A stretch of DNA of 64,000 nt from Rikenella microfusus (GTDB taxonomy: Bacteria; Bacteroidota; Bacteroidia; Bacteroidales; VadinHA17): the NCBI GenBank assembly GCA_022736275.1, contig DZBJ01000001.1, positions 1-64,000 of the forward strand, given 5' to 3'. Below, in pieces: positions 16,867 to 25,728 of the stretch. The notes below the pieces were generated by a model that was not told the origin of the DNA, made no database searches, and was given only the letters and a program-made list of their open reading frames with translations. The stretch's first letter is position 1. Each line of letters starts with the position of its first letter. The position numbers and the translations under genes were made by a program.

Positions 16867-18849
16867 ATGAGTGAAAATAATGAAAAGGTCGGCGACATCG
16901 CGAATGAAGACCTGAATGTGACCGGGACCGGTGCGGAAGATGTAAAACCAGTTGAGGTTGTTACAGAATCAGCAGGTGAAATGGTTGCTGAAGAAAAACC
17001 AATTCTCAGGGAGAAAAAAGACAAAAAGGCAAAGGCTGAAGCAAAGGCAGCAGCAGCAAAAGCATCGCCGGAGGAGTTTGACTGGGAGTCATATGAAAAG
17101 GATGGCTTCTTTACCAGTTCCAGTTTTACTGATCAGCAGAAGCTTTATGAAGAGACACTTTCAACCGTAGCCGTTGATGAGGTGGTTGAAGGAAAAGTAA
17201 TTTCAATGAATAGCCGCGAAGTGGTTATTAACATCGGACAGAAGTCCGAAGGCGTTGTCAGCCTTAACGAATTCCGTTATAATCCTGACCTCAAGATAGG
17301 CGACATGGTTGAGGTCTATGTTGAGAGCCAGGAAGACAAGAAGGGACAGCTTGTCCTTTCGCACAAGAAGGCCAGGGCCTACAACTCATGGGACAGGGTT
17401 AATTCAGCCCTTGAAAACAATGAGATTATTACCGGATACATCAAATGCCGCACCAAGGGCGGTATGATTGTTGACGTGTTCGGAATCGAATCGTTCCTGC
17501 CCGGATCGCAGATTGACGTCAAACCCATCCGTGACTATGACGTGTATGTTGGCAAGACCATGGAGTTCAGGGTTGTAAAGATCAACCAGGAGTTCAAGAA
17601 CGTGGTTGTTTCGCACAAGGCTCTCATCGAGGCTGAGCTTGAACAGCAGAAGAAGGAGATTATTTCCAAGCTTGAAAAGGGACAGGTCCTTGAAGGTACT
17701 GTCAAGAACATAACCTCATACGGTGTCTTTATTGATCTCGGCGGTGTGGACGGACTGGTTCACATCACTGATCTCTCATGGGGCAGGGTGAACCATCCCG
17801 AAGAGATCGTGCAGCTTGATCAGAAGCTCAACGTGGTGATTCTTGACTTTGATGATGACAAGAAGAGGATTGCCCTTGGTCTCAAGCAGCTGACACCTCA
17901 TCCGTGGGATTCTCTCAGTGAGACACTCAAGGTAGGAGACAAGGTCAAAGGCAAGGTTGTTGTAATGGCCGATTACGGTGCATTTGTTGAGATAAACACC
18001 GGTGTTGAGGGACTTATCCACGTATCTGAGATGTCATGGTCACAGCACCTTCGCAGTGCCCAGGAGTTCATGAAAGTGGGAGACGAAATTGAGGCGGTGA
18101 TACTTACCCTTGACCGTGAAGAGCGCAAGATGTCGCTTGGCATCAAACAGCTTAAGTCCGATCCGTGGGAAAATATCGATCAGAAATACAGTCTCAACTC
18201 ACGCCACAAGGCACGTGTCCGCAACTTCACCAACTTCGGTGTCTTCGTTGAGATCGAAGAGGGTGTTGACGGCCTGATTCATATATCAGACCTGTCATGG
18301 ACAAAGAAGATCAAGCATCCTGCTGAGTTCACATCAATAGACGCTGAGATCGATGTCGTTGTACTGGAGATAGACAAGGACAACAGGAGACTGAGCCTCG
18401 GCCACAAGCAGCTGGAAGAGAACCCCTGGGATGTGTTTGAAGATTTCTTCACGGTCGATTCCATACATGAGGGAACTGTCATCGAGGTCTTTGACAAGGG
18501 AGCCATCATAGCTCTTCCTTACGGCGTGGAAGGTTTTGCCACACCCAAGCATCTTGTCAAGGAGGATGGTAACCCGGCAGTGGTTGAAGACAAGCTGAAC
18601 TTCAAGGTGATTGAGTTCAACAAGGGAGCCAAGAAGATCATCGTCTCACACAGCCGCGTATTTGAGGATGAGAAGAAAGGTTCCGAGACAGCCTCGAAGC
18701 GTGCAGAGTCTGATAATACGAAGAAGGCAGCCCGCAAGCTGAAATCCAGCCTTGAGAAAACCACTCTGGGTGATATATCTGAACTTCAGGCTCTCAAGGA
18801 TGAGATGGAAGAAAAAGAGGCTAAAAGTATAGGTAAAAAGAAAAAATAA
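16867..18849 (+). CDS. rpsA: 30S ribosomal protein S1
   Basis: mRNA-binding protein of the small ribosomal subunit. A Bacteroidota-type acidic and Lys/Ala-rich leader (about 1-75) is followed by six S1 (OB-fold) repeats, recognised by recurring G-x-V (EGKVISMNSREVVINIG, EGTVKNITSYGVFIDLGG, KGKVVVMADYGAFVEI, KARVRNFTNFGVFVEIEEG) and DGLIHISDLSW units. The tail is Lys-rich. 660 aa is larger than the E. coli protein because of the leader. A perfect TATCTTTG promoter lies upstream. Confidence 0.95.
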   Translation: MSENNEKVGDIANEDLNVTGTGAEDVKPVEVVTESAGEMVAEEKPILREKKDKKAKAEAKAAAAKASPEEFDWESYEKDGFFTSSSFTDQQKLYEETLSTVAVDEVVEGKVISMNSREVVINIGQKSEGVVSLNEFRYNPDLKIGDMVEVYVESQEDKKGQLVLSHKKARAYNSWDRVNSALENNEIITGYIKCRTKGGMIVDVFGIESFLPGSQIDVKPIRDYDVYVGKTMEFRVVKINQEFKNVVVSHKALIEAELEQQKKEIISKLEKGQVLEGTVKNITSYGVFIDLGGVDGLVHITDLSWGRVNHPEEIVQLDQKLNVVILDFDDDKKRIALGLKQLTPHPWDSLSETLKVGDKVKGKVVVMADYGAFVEINTGVEGLIHVSEMSWSQHLRSAQEFMKVGDEIEAVILTLDREERKMSLGIKQLKSDPWENIDQKYSLNSRHKARVRNFTNFGVFVEIEEGVDGLIHISDLSWTKKIKHPAEFTSIDAEIDVVVLEIDKDNRRLSLGHKQLEENPWDVFEDFFTVDSIHEGTVIEVFDKGAIIALPYGVEGFATPKHLVKEDGNPAVVEDKLNFKVIEFNKGAKKIIVSHSRVFEDEKKGSETASKRAESDNTKKAARKLKSSLEKTTLGDISELQALKDEMEEKEAKSIGKKKK

Positions 18850-18879
18850 CCTTACATTTATTTGCCAAAATAATCAGCC

Positions 18880-19218
18880 ATGGACTTCAACATTGAAAAC
18901 AAAAAGCAATGCACTGTAATAAGCATTGAGACTGAAAAACTTGATACCCACATTGCTCCATCCCTCAAGTCGGAGCTGGTGCTCATCTCAGGCAAAGGAG
19001 AAAGAAACATCATTCTTGATCTGAAGAGGTGCCAGTATTGCGATTCCTCAGGTCTGAGCGCCATCCTGGTAGCGAACAGGCTCTGCAAGAACGCAGGCGG
19101 AACCTTTGTTCTGTGTGGTCTCAATGAAGCTGTAGAGCGTCTTATAACCATCTCTCAGCTTGACACTGTGCTATCCATAACCGCTGATACCGAGGAGGCA
19201 GAGAAGCTCATCTCCTGA
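18880..19218 (+). CDS. STAS domain protein (anti-sigma factor antagonist-like)
   Basis: A single STAS domain of 112 aa. The phosphorylatable serine motif is CDSSGLSAILVANRLC (DSSG) near residues 51-54, the position of the SpoIIAA/RsbV phospho-serine. No RsbW-type kinase is adjacent; a SiaB-type kinase lies 5.8 kb away, and pairing with it would be speculation. It sits 30 bp after rpsA and 14 bp before the RNase Z gene, so the three may be co-transcribed. Confidence 0.85.
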   Translation: MDFNIENKKQCTVISIETEKLDTHIAPSLKSELVLISGKGERNIILDLKRCQYCDSSGLSAILVANRLCKNAGGTFVLCGLNEAVERLITISQLDTVLSITADTEEAEKLIS

Positions 19219-19232
19219 GGAAGGCCGGCAGA

Positions 19233-20147
19233 ATGTCGTTCAGGCTGACCATACTTGGAACAAGCTCTGCGCTGCCCACTTCAGACCGATATCCAACCGC
19301 TCATGTACTCAATGTTCATGAGCGGTTGTTTTTGATAGACTGCGGTGAGGGGACGCAGATGCAGATGCGCCGCTACAAGATTCGTTTCGGCCGGATAAAC
19401 CACATTTTCATCAGTCACCTGCACGGCGATCATTTCTTCGGGCTTTACCCCCTGCTTTCGACATTCAACCTTATGGGCAGGAAGACACCACTCCACCTGT
19501 ATGCTCCGGCGCCGGCTGATGAGCTTATTGCCCGTCATCTTAAAGATTTTGACATTAACCTTGCTTACGGGCTTGAGGTGCACACAATATCAGGGAAGAG
19601 CGTCAGGCATCTGCTTGACGACAAACGGCTCGATGTCTATTCCTTTCCCCTTAAGCACAGGGTGAAATCCTACGGTTTTCTCTTTCGTGAGAAGATGGCT
19701 GACCGCAATATTATCCGCGAGGAGATTGCCGGGCACAACCTGAGTATCTCTGAGATAGGCAGGCTTAAAAAGGGAGAAGACATCACCAGGGAGGGAGGAG
19801 AGGTTATTCTATGCAATGAGGTTACCGTCATGGCGCATCAGCCGGTATCATATGCATTCTGCAGTGATACCGGATGGTTCCCGAAGCTCTCATCATATGT
19901 CAGAGGAGTTGATCTGCTCTATCATGAAGCTACATTCGGGGATGACAATGAGGAGCTGGCAATGAAGACCGGTCACTCCACTGCCAGGCAGGCAGCAGCG
20001 GTAGCACGCGATGCCGGTGTGGGGCGACTTATCCTGGGTCATTTCTCAGCCCGGTACAGGAGCCCCGCGATGCTCGAGGAGGAGGCCCGTCAGGTATTCC
20101 CGCTGTCGGAGGCAGCCCGGGAAGGGTCCATTTATGATATCAGTTGA
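19233..20147 (+). CDS. rnz: Ribonuclease Z
   Basis: tRNA 3'-end endonuclease of the metallo-beta-lactamase fold. The family start FRLTILGTSSALPTSDRYPTA is present, followed by the zinc-binding FISHLHGDHFFGLYPLL (HxHxDH), HRVKSYGFLF, SDTGW, LLYHEATF, HSTARQAAAVA and the last zinc histidine in LILGHFSARY. 304 aa, full length. Confidence 0.95.
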   Translation: MSFRLTILGTSSALPTSDRYPTAHVLNVHERLFLIDCGEGTQMQMRRYKIRFGRINHIFISHLHGDHFFGLYPLLSTFNLMGRKTPLHLYAPAPADELIARHLKDFDINLAYGLEVHTISGKSVRHLLDDKRLDVYSFPLKHRVKSYGFLFREKMADRNIIREEIAGHNLSISEIGRLKKGEDITREGGEVILCNEVTVMAHQPVSYAFCSDTGWFPKLSSYVRGVDLLYHEATFGDDNEELAMKTGHSTARQAAAVARDAGVGRLILGHFSARYRSPAMLEEEARQVFPLSEAAREGSIYDIS

Positions 20148-20173
20148 TGATGATGATGATGCCGCAGATTGAT

Positions 20174-20181
20174 TATCTTTG
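20174..20181 (+). promoter_or_regulatory. TAnnTTTG promoter element for guaA
   Basis: Perfect TATCTTTG 32 bp upstream of the GTG start codon of guaA. A clearly spaced -33 TTG is not seen. Confidence 0.6.
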
Positions 20182-20212
20182 AGCCGAACTTTTTAATTCA
20201 AATTATCCCCGC

Positions 20213-21742
20213 GTGCAGGAAAAGATTCTGATCCTCGATTTTGGATCTCAGTATACGCAGCTTATCGCCAGACGTGTCAGAGAGCTAAATGTATATTGTG
20301 AAATATTCCCCTTCAACCATTTCCCGGCTCCGGATGAGACCCTGAAGGGAGTCATACTCTCCGGCAGCCCTTATTCGGTCCGTGACGCCATGGCCCCGTT
20401 CCCCGACCTTTCAGGTCTTAAGGGCAGGCTGCCTCTTCTGGGGGTATGCTACGGCGCCCAGTTCCTCACCCACAACTTCGGAGGAGAGGTGTTGCCTTCA
20501 AACACCCGTGAATATGGCCGTGCAAAACTGGTTACGGTTGATCATGATGATCCTCTCTTTGCGGGGGTGACACCTGGCAGCCAGGTGTGGATGTCGCACG
20601 GTGACACCATAGCCCGCATCCCCGACGGATACCGTATCACCGGCTCAACGGAGGATGTAAAGGTGGCGGCATTCCGCATTGAAGCGGAGAAGAGCTGGGG
20701 AATACAGTTTCACCCCGAGGTCTATCACACAACGGAAGGGCTCACGATACTGGTCAATTTCGTCAGGGGCATCTGCGGGTGCAAGGCCGACTGGACCCCC
20801 GAATCATTCGTCGACATGACTGTAAGATCGCTCAGGGAACAGATCGGTGATGACAGGGTGGTGCTTGGCCTGTCGGGCGGAGTAGACTCATCCGTCGCTG
20901 CCATACTGCTTGACAGGGCCATAGGTAAAAGACTGACTTCAATATTTGTTGACAACGGGCTCCTCCGTAAAAATGAGTATGAGGCCGTGCTGGAAGCATA
21001 CAGGAGAATGGGCCTTAATGTCGTTGGTGTTGATGCCTCGGCAGATTTTGTCAAAGGACTCAGCGGAGTGGATGACCCTGAAAAGAAGCGCAAGATCATC
21101 GGCCGCATCTTCATCGAGGTGTTCGACCGTGAAGCCCACAGGGTGCAGGAGGTGAAATGGCTTGCACAGGGAACAATTTATCCTGACGTTATCGAATCCG
21201 TCTCAGTTAACGGTCCGTCGGCAACAATAAAATCTCATCATAACGTTGGCGGACTTCCTGAAAAGATGCATCTGAAGGTGATTGAACCCCTGCGTCTTCT
21301 CTTCAAGGATGAGGTCCGGAGGGTGGGTCATGCCCTGAATATGCCCGGAGAGATTCTCAACCGGCACCCCTTTCCGGGTCCGGGACTGGCAATACGAATT
21401 GTGGGTGCGGTGACGCCGGAGAAGCTTGATATCCTGAGGGAGGCGGATGAGATTTTCATTTCCGGACTCAAAAGGAGCGGCCATTATGATAAGGTATGGC
21501 AGGCTGCAGTCATTCTGCTGCCTGTGCAGTCGGTAGGCGTCATGGGTGATGAGAGGACTTATGAGAATGCCGTTGTGCTCAGGGCAGTCACCTCCACTGA
21601 CGGCATGACGGCTGACTGGAGTCATCTGCCTCACGAGTTCCTTGCTGAGATATCAAATCAGATCATCAACAGGGTGAAAGGCATTAACAGGGTTGTATAT
21701 GATATCAGCTCCAAACCCCCTTCAACAATTGAGTGGGAATAG
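20213..21742 (+). CDS. guaA: GMP synthase (glutamine-hydrolysing)
   Basis: Converts XMP to GMP using glutamine amide nitrogen and ATP. The GATase domain starts at [20 protein letters not shown]; its nucleophile Cys is in [17 protein letters not shown] and the His/Glu pair in [12 protein letters not shown]. The ATP pyrophosphatase P-loop is [14 protein letters not shown] near residue 222. The C-terminal dimerisation domain ends [17 protein letters not shown]. Starts with GTG, not ATG. 509 aa, full length. Confidence 0.96.
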   Translation: MQEKILILDFGSQYTQLIARRVRELNVYCEIFPFNHFPAPDETLKGVILSGSPYSVRDAMAPFPDLSGLKGRLPLLGVCYGAQFLTHNFGGEVLPSNTREYGRAKLVTVDHDDPLFAGVTPGSQVWMSHGDTIARIPDGYRITGSTEDVKVAAFRIEAEKSWGIQFHPEVYHTTEGLTILVNFVRGICGCKADWTPESFVDMTVRSLREQIGDDRVVLGLSGGVDSSVAAILLDRAIGKRLTSIFVDNGLLRKNEYEAVLEAYRRMGLNVVGVDASADFVKGLSGVDDPEKKRKIIGRIFIEVFDREAHRVQEVKWLAQGTIYPDVIESVSVNGPSATIKSHHNVGGLPEKMHLKVIEPLRLLFKDEVRRVGHALNMPGEILNRHPFPGPGLAIRIVGAVTPEKLDILREADEIFISGLKRSGHYDKVWQAAVILLPVQSVGVMGDERTYENAVVLRAVTSTDGMTADWSHLPHEFLAEISNQIINRVKGINRVVYDISSKPPSTIEWE

Positions 21743-21773
21743 AGTGCATTAATCGGAAACAGACTAAAATGAC

Positions 21774-23381
21774 ATGGTAAAGAGACTTATAATCATTCTT
21801 GCGGTTCTGGCAATGGGCCCGGCCACGTTGCTCAGAGCCCAGGGGCTTACTCAGGAGACTTTCAAGATTGGCAAGACACTGGCCCTGCTTGAGGCGGTGT
21901 ATGTTGACAGTGTTGACATATCGGCTATCACGGAGCAGATGATAATCACAACGTTACGCAACCTTGATCCCCATTCCGTCTATATACCCGCCAAGGATGT
22001 CCAGGAGGAACGTGAGCCGCTGCAGGGAAACTTTGAGGGCGTTGGTATTCAGTTCAATGTGCTCAATGATACAATTATAATAATATCACCCACTCCCGGC
22101 GGACCATCGGAGAAGGTCGGCATCCAGTCTGGTGACCGGATCATAACGATTGACGGCGAAATAGTTACCGGGATAGGCATGTCAACCACCGGAGTGCAGA
22201 AGCGGCTCCGGGGGCCCAAAGGCACCAGGGTGGTGGTAACCATTTTCAGAAAGGGTGTAAATGAGCTACTGGAGTTCACCATCACCCGTGACAAGATACC
22301 GGTCACAAGCCTCGATGCAGCCTATATAATATCTGATGGCGTAGGATACATCAAGCTGAGCCGTTTCTCGGAACAGACCGCGATGGAGTTTGCCCAGTCT
22401 GTCGATCAGTTGAAGCTTGAAAGAATGGAGAACCTCATCATCGACCTGCGCGGCAACTCCGGCGGCTATATGATTCCCGCGGTACAGATAGCAGACGAGC
22501 TCCTCCCCATGGAAGAACTGATTGTCTATATCGAAGGCCTCCATACCTCAAGGCAGGAGTACCGGTCAACACCCTCCGGCAAGCTGACCATGGCTAAAAT
22601 AGCCGTGCTTATTGACGAGGGTTCAGCCTCGTCAAGCGAGATACTTGCAGGTGCCGTCCAGGACTGGGACAGGGGAGTGGTGATTGGCCGCAGAAGCTTC
22701 GGCAAGGGATTGGTGCAGAATGGCTTCCCGCTGCCCGACGGATCTGAGGTCAGGCTGACCATAGCCCGTTATTTCACTCCATCAGGGCGCTCAATACAAA
22801 CACCATACAATGAGGGATTTGACAAGTATTTCCAGACATACTACTCCAGGTATTTCAACGGTGAGCTGATTCATCCCGACAGCCTTAACCTGCCTGACTC
22901 CCTCAGGGCTTATACAATCACCAACAGGAGAGTGGTTTATGGCGGCGGAGGCATCACCCCCGATATCTTTATACCCATCGATACAACCTATTATTCTGAC
23001 TATTACCGTGATATCATCAGAACATCAACCCTGACAAATTTTATGGTCGCCTACACAGACCGCAACCGGAAGGAACTTTTGCGCAGGTACAGGTCTTTCG
23101 AGTCTTTTAACAGGGAATTCACCTTTGATAATGCAACCATTGAAACCCTGATAGCGGCCGGGGAGAAGAACAAGGTTAAGTTTGACCAGGCGCAATTTGA
23201 TATCTCTGCACCGGAAATGAAGAGGGTGATGAAGGCTGTCGTGGCCCGCGACCTCTGGGACCTGAATGAGTATTATAAGGTTGTCAACGAGGATGACTAT
23301 GCCATCGCCAGGGCTCTTACTATACTGACAGACCCACTGCTTTACCAAACGCTTCTGGGCTACCGGAAGGATGTGCAATGA
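21774..23381 (+). CDS. S41 family C-terminal processing peptidase
   Basis: Exported serine protease of the CtpA/tail-specific type. Signal peptide of about 23 residues (ends LLRAQG), PDZ domain about residues 85-165 (GVGIQFNVLNDTIIIISPTPGGPSEKV is interrupted only by normal variation), then the S41 core: NLIIDLRGNSGGY, the catalytic Ser in DEGSASSSEILAGA and the catalytic Lys in GRRSFGKGLVQ. The C-terminal part beyond about residue 390 is family-typical for Bacteroidota. Overlaps the next gene by 4 bp. Confidence 0.92.
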   Translation: MVKRLIIILAVLAMGPATLLRAQGLTQETFKIGKTLALLEAVYVDSVDISAITEQMIITTLRNLDPHSVYIPAKDVQEEREPLQGNFEGVGIQFNVLNDTIIIISPTPGGPSEKVGIQSGDRIITIDGEIVTGIGMSTTGVQKRLRGPKGTRVVVTIFRKGVNELLEFTITRDKIPVTSLDAAYIISDGVGYIKLSRFSEQTAMEFAQSVDQLKLERMENLIIDLRGNSGGYMIPAVQIADELLPMEELIVYIEGLHTSRQEYRSTPSGKLTMAKIAVLIDEGSASSSEILAGAVQDWDRGVVIGRRSFGKGLVQNGFPLPDGSEVRLTIARYFTPSGRSIQTPYNEGFDKYFQTYYSRYFNGELIHPDSLNLPDSLRAYTITNRRVVYGGGGITPDIFIPIDTTYYSDYYRDIIRTSTLTNFMVAYTDRNRKELLRRYRSFESFNREFTFDNATIETLIAAGEKNKVKFDQAQFDISAPEMKRVMKAVVARDLWDLNEYYKVVNEDDYAIARALTILTDPLLYQTLLGYRKDVQ

Positions 23382-24529
23382 AGCTTCTGGCGAAGACCCT
23401 GTTCGGGCTGGAGGATGTGCTGGCAACCGAGCTCAGGGAGATGGGCGCAGGAGGAGTCACAGTACTTAACAGGGCAGTTGCCTTTGAAGGCACCAAATCG
23501 CTTCTCTATGCAGTCAACTACCGGAGCCGGCTGGCATTGTCAGTCCTGCTGCCTGTTGCGGGTTTCAGCATAGCCGGCCAGAAAGACCTTTATAACGGAG
23601 CCGTGTCAGTTGATTGGGATCATTATCTCGATACGGGAAAGACTTATGCAGTGACAGCTGTAGTCAACTCCAGGCACTTCACCCATTCGGGTTATGCGGC
23701 TCTGCTGGTCAAGGATGCCATTGCAGATTTCTTCAGAAGGCTAACAAGGGAGAGACCCTCAGTTGACCAGAAGGAGCCCGATCTTCTTGTGAATGTTCAT
23801 ATCAGCAATGATAAGGTCACCATCTCTCTTGACTCAACCGTTACCCCACTCTACAAAAGGGGCTACCGCCGGGGTCAGTCCGAAGCACCCCTGAGTGAAG
23901 TCCTGGCCGCAGGCCTGATAACCCTGGCAGGATGGAAGGCGGAGACGCCCCTGGCAGACGGTATGTGTGGCTCGGGAACCATTGTTGCTGAGGCTGGACT
24001 GATTGCCCGCAACATCGCTCCCGGTAAATTCAGGAAGAGTTTTGGATTCATGAAGTGGAAAGATTATGATCCTGCGCTTTTCAGGTCGGTAAAGTTTGAG
24101 GCTGAGAAAAAAGAGAGAAGATCACCGGTAAGGATCTACGGAAGAGACATGTCACCGGATGCCTGCGCGACAGCGACAGTTAATATTGGGGAGGCGGGAC
24201 TTTCTGACACCGTTGAGATAGCTGAGTGTGATTTTTTCACCACTCCGCCGCCGGCAGAAGAGGGGACACTTATCATCAATCCGCCATATGGACGTCGTAT
24301 CGGCACATCTGATTCAGGGGAGTTTTATGGTGCTGTAGGATCAGCATTCAAACATCATTACACGGGTTATACCGCATGGATTCTTTCCGGTAACCCTGCA
24401 AGCCTCAAGTCGGTAGCACTCAAGCCTTTCCGCAAATTTGCCCTTCTTAACGGCGATATTGAATGCCGGTACCTTGGCTACGAACTCTATGGCGGGAGCA
24501 GGAAAAAAAAAGCATCCGACCTGCCTTAG
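23378..24529 (+). CDS. THUMP-domain class I SAM RNA methyltransferase (RlmL N-terminal-like)
   Basis: Putative 23S rRNA guanine-N2 methyltransferase. The N-terminal THUMP domain covers about residues 1-160 (LAKTLFGLEDVLATELREMG at the start, LYKRGYR as the exit). The Rossmann methyltransferase domain has PLADGMCGSGTIVAEA (SAM loop) and the catalytic LIINPPYGRRIG near residue 302. 383 aa, matching the RlmL N-terminal half and the many Bacteroidota homologues. Overlaps the S41 gene by 4 bp. Confidence 0.9.
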   Translation: MKLLAKTLFGLEDVLATELREMGAGGVTVLNRAVAFEGTKSLLYAVNYRSRLALSVLLPVAGFSIAGQKDLYNGAVSVDWDHYLDTGKTYAVTAVVNSRHFTHSGYAALLVKDAIADFFRRLTRERPSVDQKEPDLLVNVHISNDKVTISLDSTVTPLYKRGYRRGQSEAPLSEVLAAGLITLAGWKAETPLADGMCGSGTIVAEAGLIARNIAPGKFRKSFGFMKWKDYDPALFRSVKFEAEKKERRSPVRIYGRDMSPDACATATVNIGEAGLSDTVEIAECDFFTTPPPAEEGTLIINPPYGRRIGTSDSGEFYGAVGSAFKHHYTGYTAWILSGNPASLKSVALKPFRKFALLNGDIECRYLGYELYGGSRKKKASDLP

Positions 24530-24626
24530 AACGGTATTTGCCGTTCATCATGCAACCTTGGTCAAAAAATGGTTGTCATAGCTTAAAATAATAAGATCAG
24601 TATGTTGCCTATTAACAACAAACCTC

Positions 24627-24634
24627 TATTTTTG
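24627..24634 (+). promoter_or_regulatory. TAnnTTTG promoter element for siaB-siaC
   Basis: Perfect TATTTTTG, 39 bp before the chosen ATG of the SiaB-like gene. Confidence 0.6.
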
Positions 24635-24672
24635 TTACTTGTTTTTGCTTTTGATACTTGCACAGGAGCCCG

Positions 24673-25227
24673 ATGAGCTTTGATCTTGAAAATCTTGTGA
24701 GTGACCTTGACATCAGAGGTGCGATCCTTTACTTTAAAGGAAATGTTGACTCGGAGGTTATCAACAAAGCTCTCGACCTGGTGGAGGGAAAGTTACTGAA
24801 GACGCGTGAAACACCCAGACTGAGGAAGAAGGTCTACAACGTACTCGTGGAGAGTCTGCAGAACCTTTACCATCATGCTGACCGGATTCCGAGGGGTTAC
24901 CATGCCTCCAGGCCTGACAGGTTCGGACTGGTGGTATTGGAAAAGATCGGAAAGGGATACAGGGTGACGACATGTAACTTCGTGGGAGCAGCAGGAGTGA
25001 AAGAGCTTGAAGAGAAACTGACGAGGATTAACCGTTCGACGCCTGAGGAGATAAAAGAGCTCTACAAGGAGATTCTTAATCACCAGGAGATAACGGCAAA
25101 GGGGCTCGGAGGACTGGGATTGCTTGACATTGCAAGAAAAACCGGTCACCGTATTGATTTCAGGTTTAAAAGATATGACGACCTGAATACAGCTTTCCGA
25201 CTCAGTGCAGTAGTAGCACCGGCATAA
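24673..25227 (+). CDS. SiaB family protein kinase (DUF6272)
   Basis: GHKL-fold kinase resembling Pseudomonas SiaB, which phosphorylates SiaC. About 184 aa. The ATPase N-box is VESLQNLYHHAD near residue 62, and a glycine-rich lid/G-box is GLGGLGLLDIARKTG near residue 152. ATG 24673 (MSFDLENL) was chosen over the in-frame TTG 24658. The next gene, 25 bp downstream, is the SiaC-like substrate, so the kinase-substrate pair is intact. The SiaA phosphatase and SiaD diguanylate cyclase of the Pseudomonas system are not in the window. Confidence 0.85.
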   Translation: MSFDLENLVSDLDIRGAILYFKGNVDSEVINKALDLVEGKLLKTRETPRLRKKVYNVLVESLQNLYHHADRIPRGYHASRPDRFGLVVLEKIGKGYRVTTCNFVGAAGVKELEEKLTRINRSTPEEIKELYKEILNHQEITAKGLGGLGLLDIARKTGHRIDFRFKRYDDLNTAFRLSAVVAPA

Positions 25228-25252
25228 GACACCTAACAAAAAACAGATAATT

Positions 25253-25633
25253 ATGGAACCGATCATCATTGAAGGAACACCTAAAACTCCGTCGATTAAA
25301 TTTGATGCCAGGGATGGAGTGTTTGAGATTAAGGGGAGATCAATCCCGGAGAATTCAGTTGAGTTCTATAAGCCGCTGAATGAATGGCTTGATAATTATA
25401 TGCAGGGACCTCTTGACAAAACAGTGGTGAATATCAGGCTGGAGTATTTCAATACCAGCTCTTCAAAATGCATCCTTGACGTCTTCAAACGTCTTGAGGC
25501 CATACACAGGTCGAAGCATGACGTTGAGATCAACTGGTTCTACGAGGAGGATGACGAGGACATGCTTGAAGCCGGAGAAGATTATGACTCCATCATCAAG
25601 GTGCCTTTCAAGATGATTGAAATAGTAGAATGA
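25253..25633 (+). CDS. SiaC family regulatory phosphoprotein (DUF1987)
   Basis: 126 aa protein of the DUF1987/SiaC family. The phospho-acceptor motif YFNTSSSKCILD places a threonine at residue 68, the same number as the Thr phosphorylated in Pseudomonas SiaC. In Pseudomonas, unphosphorylated SiaC activates the diguanylate cyclase SiaD; here no GGDEF gene is nearby, so the output is unknown. Directly downstream of the kinase gene, followed by a strong hairpin terminator. Confidence 0.88.
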   Translation: MEPIIIEGTPKTPSIKFDARDGVFEIKGRSIPENSVEFYKPLNEWLDNYMQGPLDKTVVNIRLEYFNTSSSKCILDVFKRLEAIHRSKHDVEINWFYEEDDEDMLEAGEDYDSIIKVPFKMIEIVE

Positions 25634-25674
25634 TCCCTTGCCTGGAAGCATAGAGATCGGTCGATAAATACATC

Positions 25675-25706
25675 TGAGGGTGTCTGCCAAACGGCAGACA
25701 CCCTCA
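25675..25706. terminator. Bidirectional hairpin terminator
   Basis: Perfect 14-bp stem TGAGGGTGTCTGCC / GGCAGACACCCTCA with an AAAC loop, between siaC (+) and the ABC transporter gene (-). No long T-tract follows, so termination strength is uncertain. Confidence 0.75.
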
Positions 25707-25728
25707 GTCATTTATAAGCCTGAAGGTC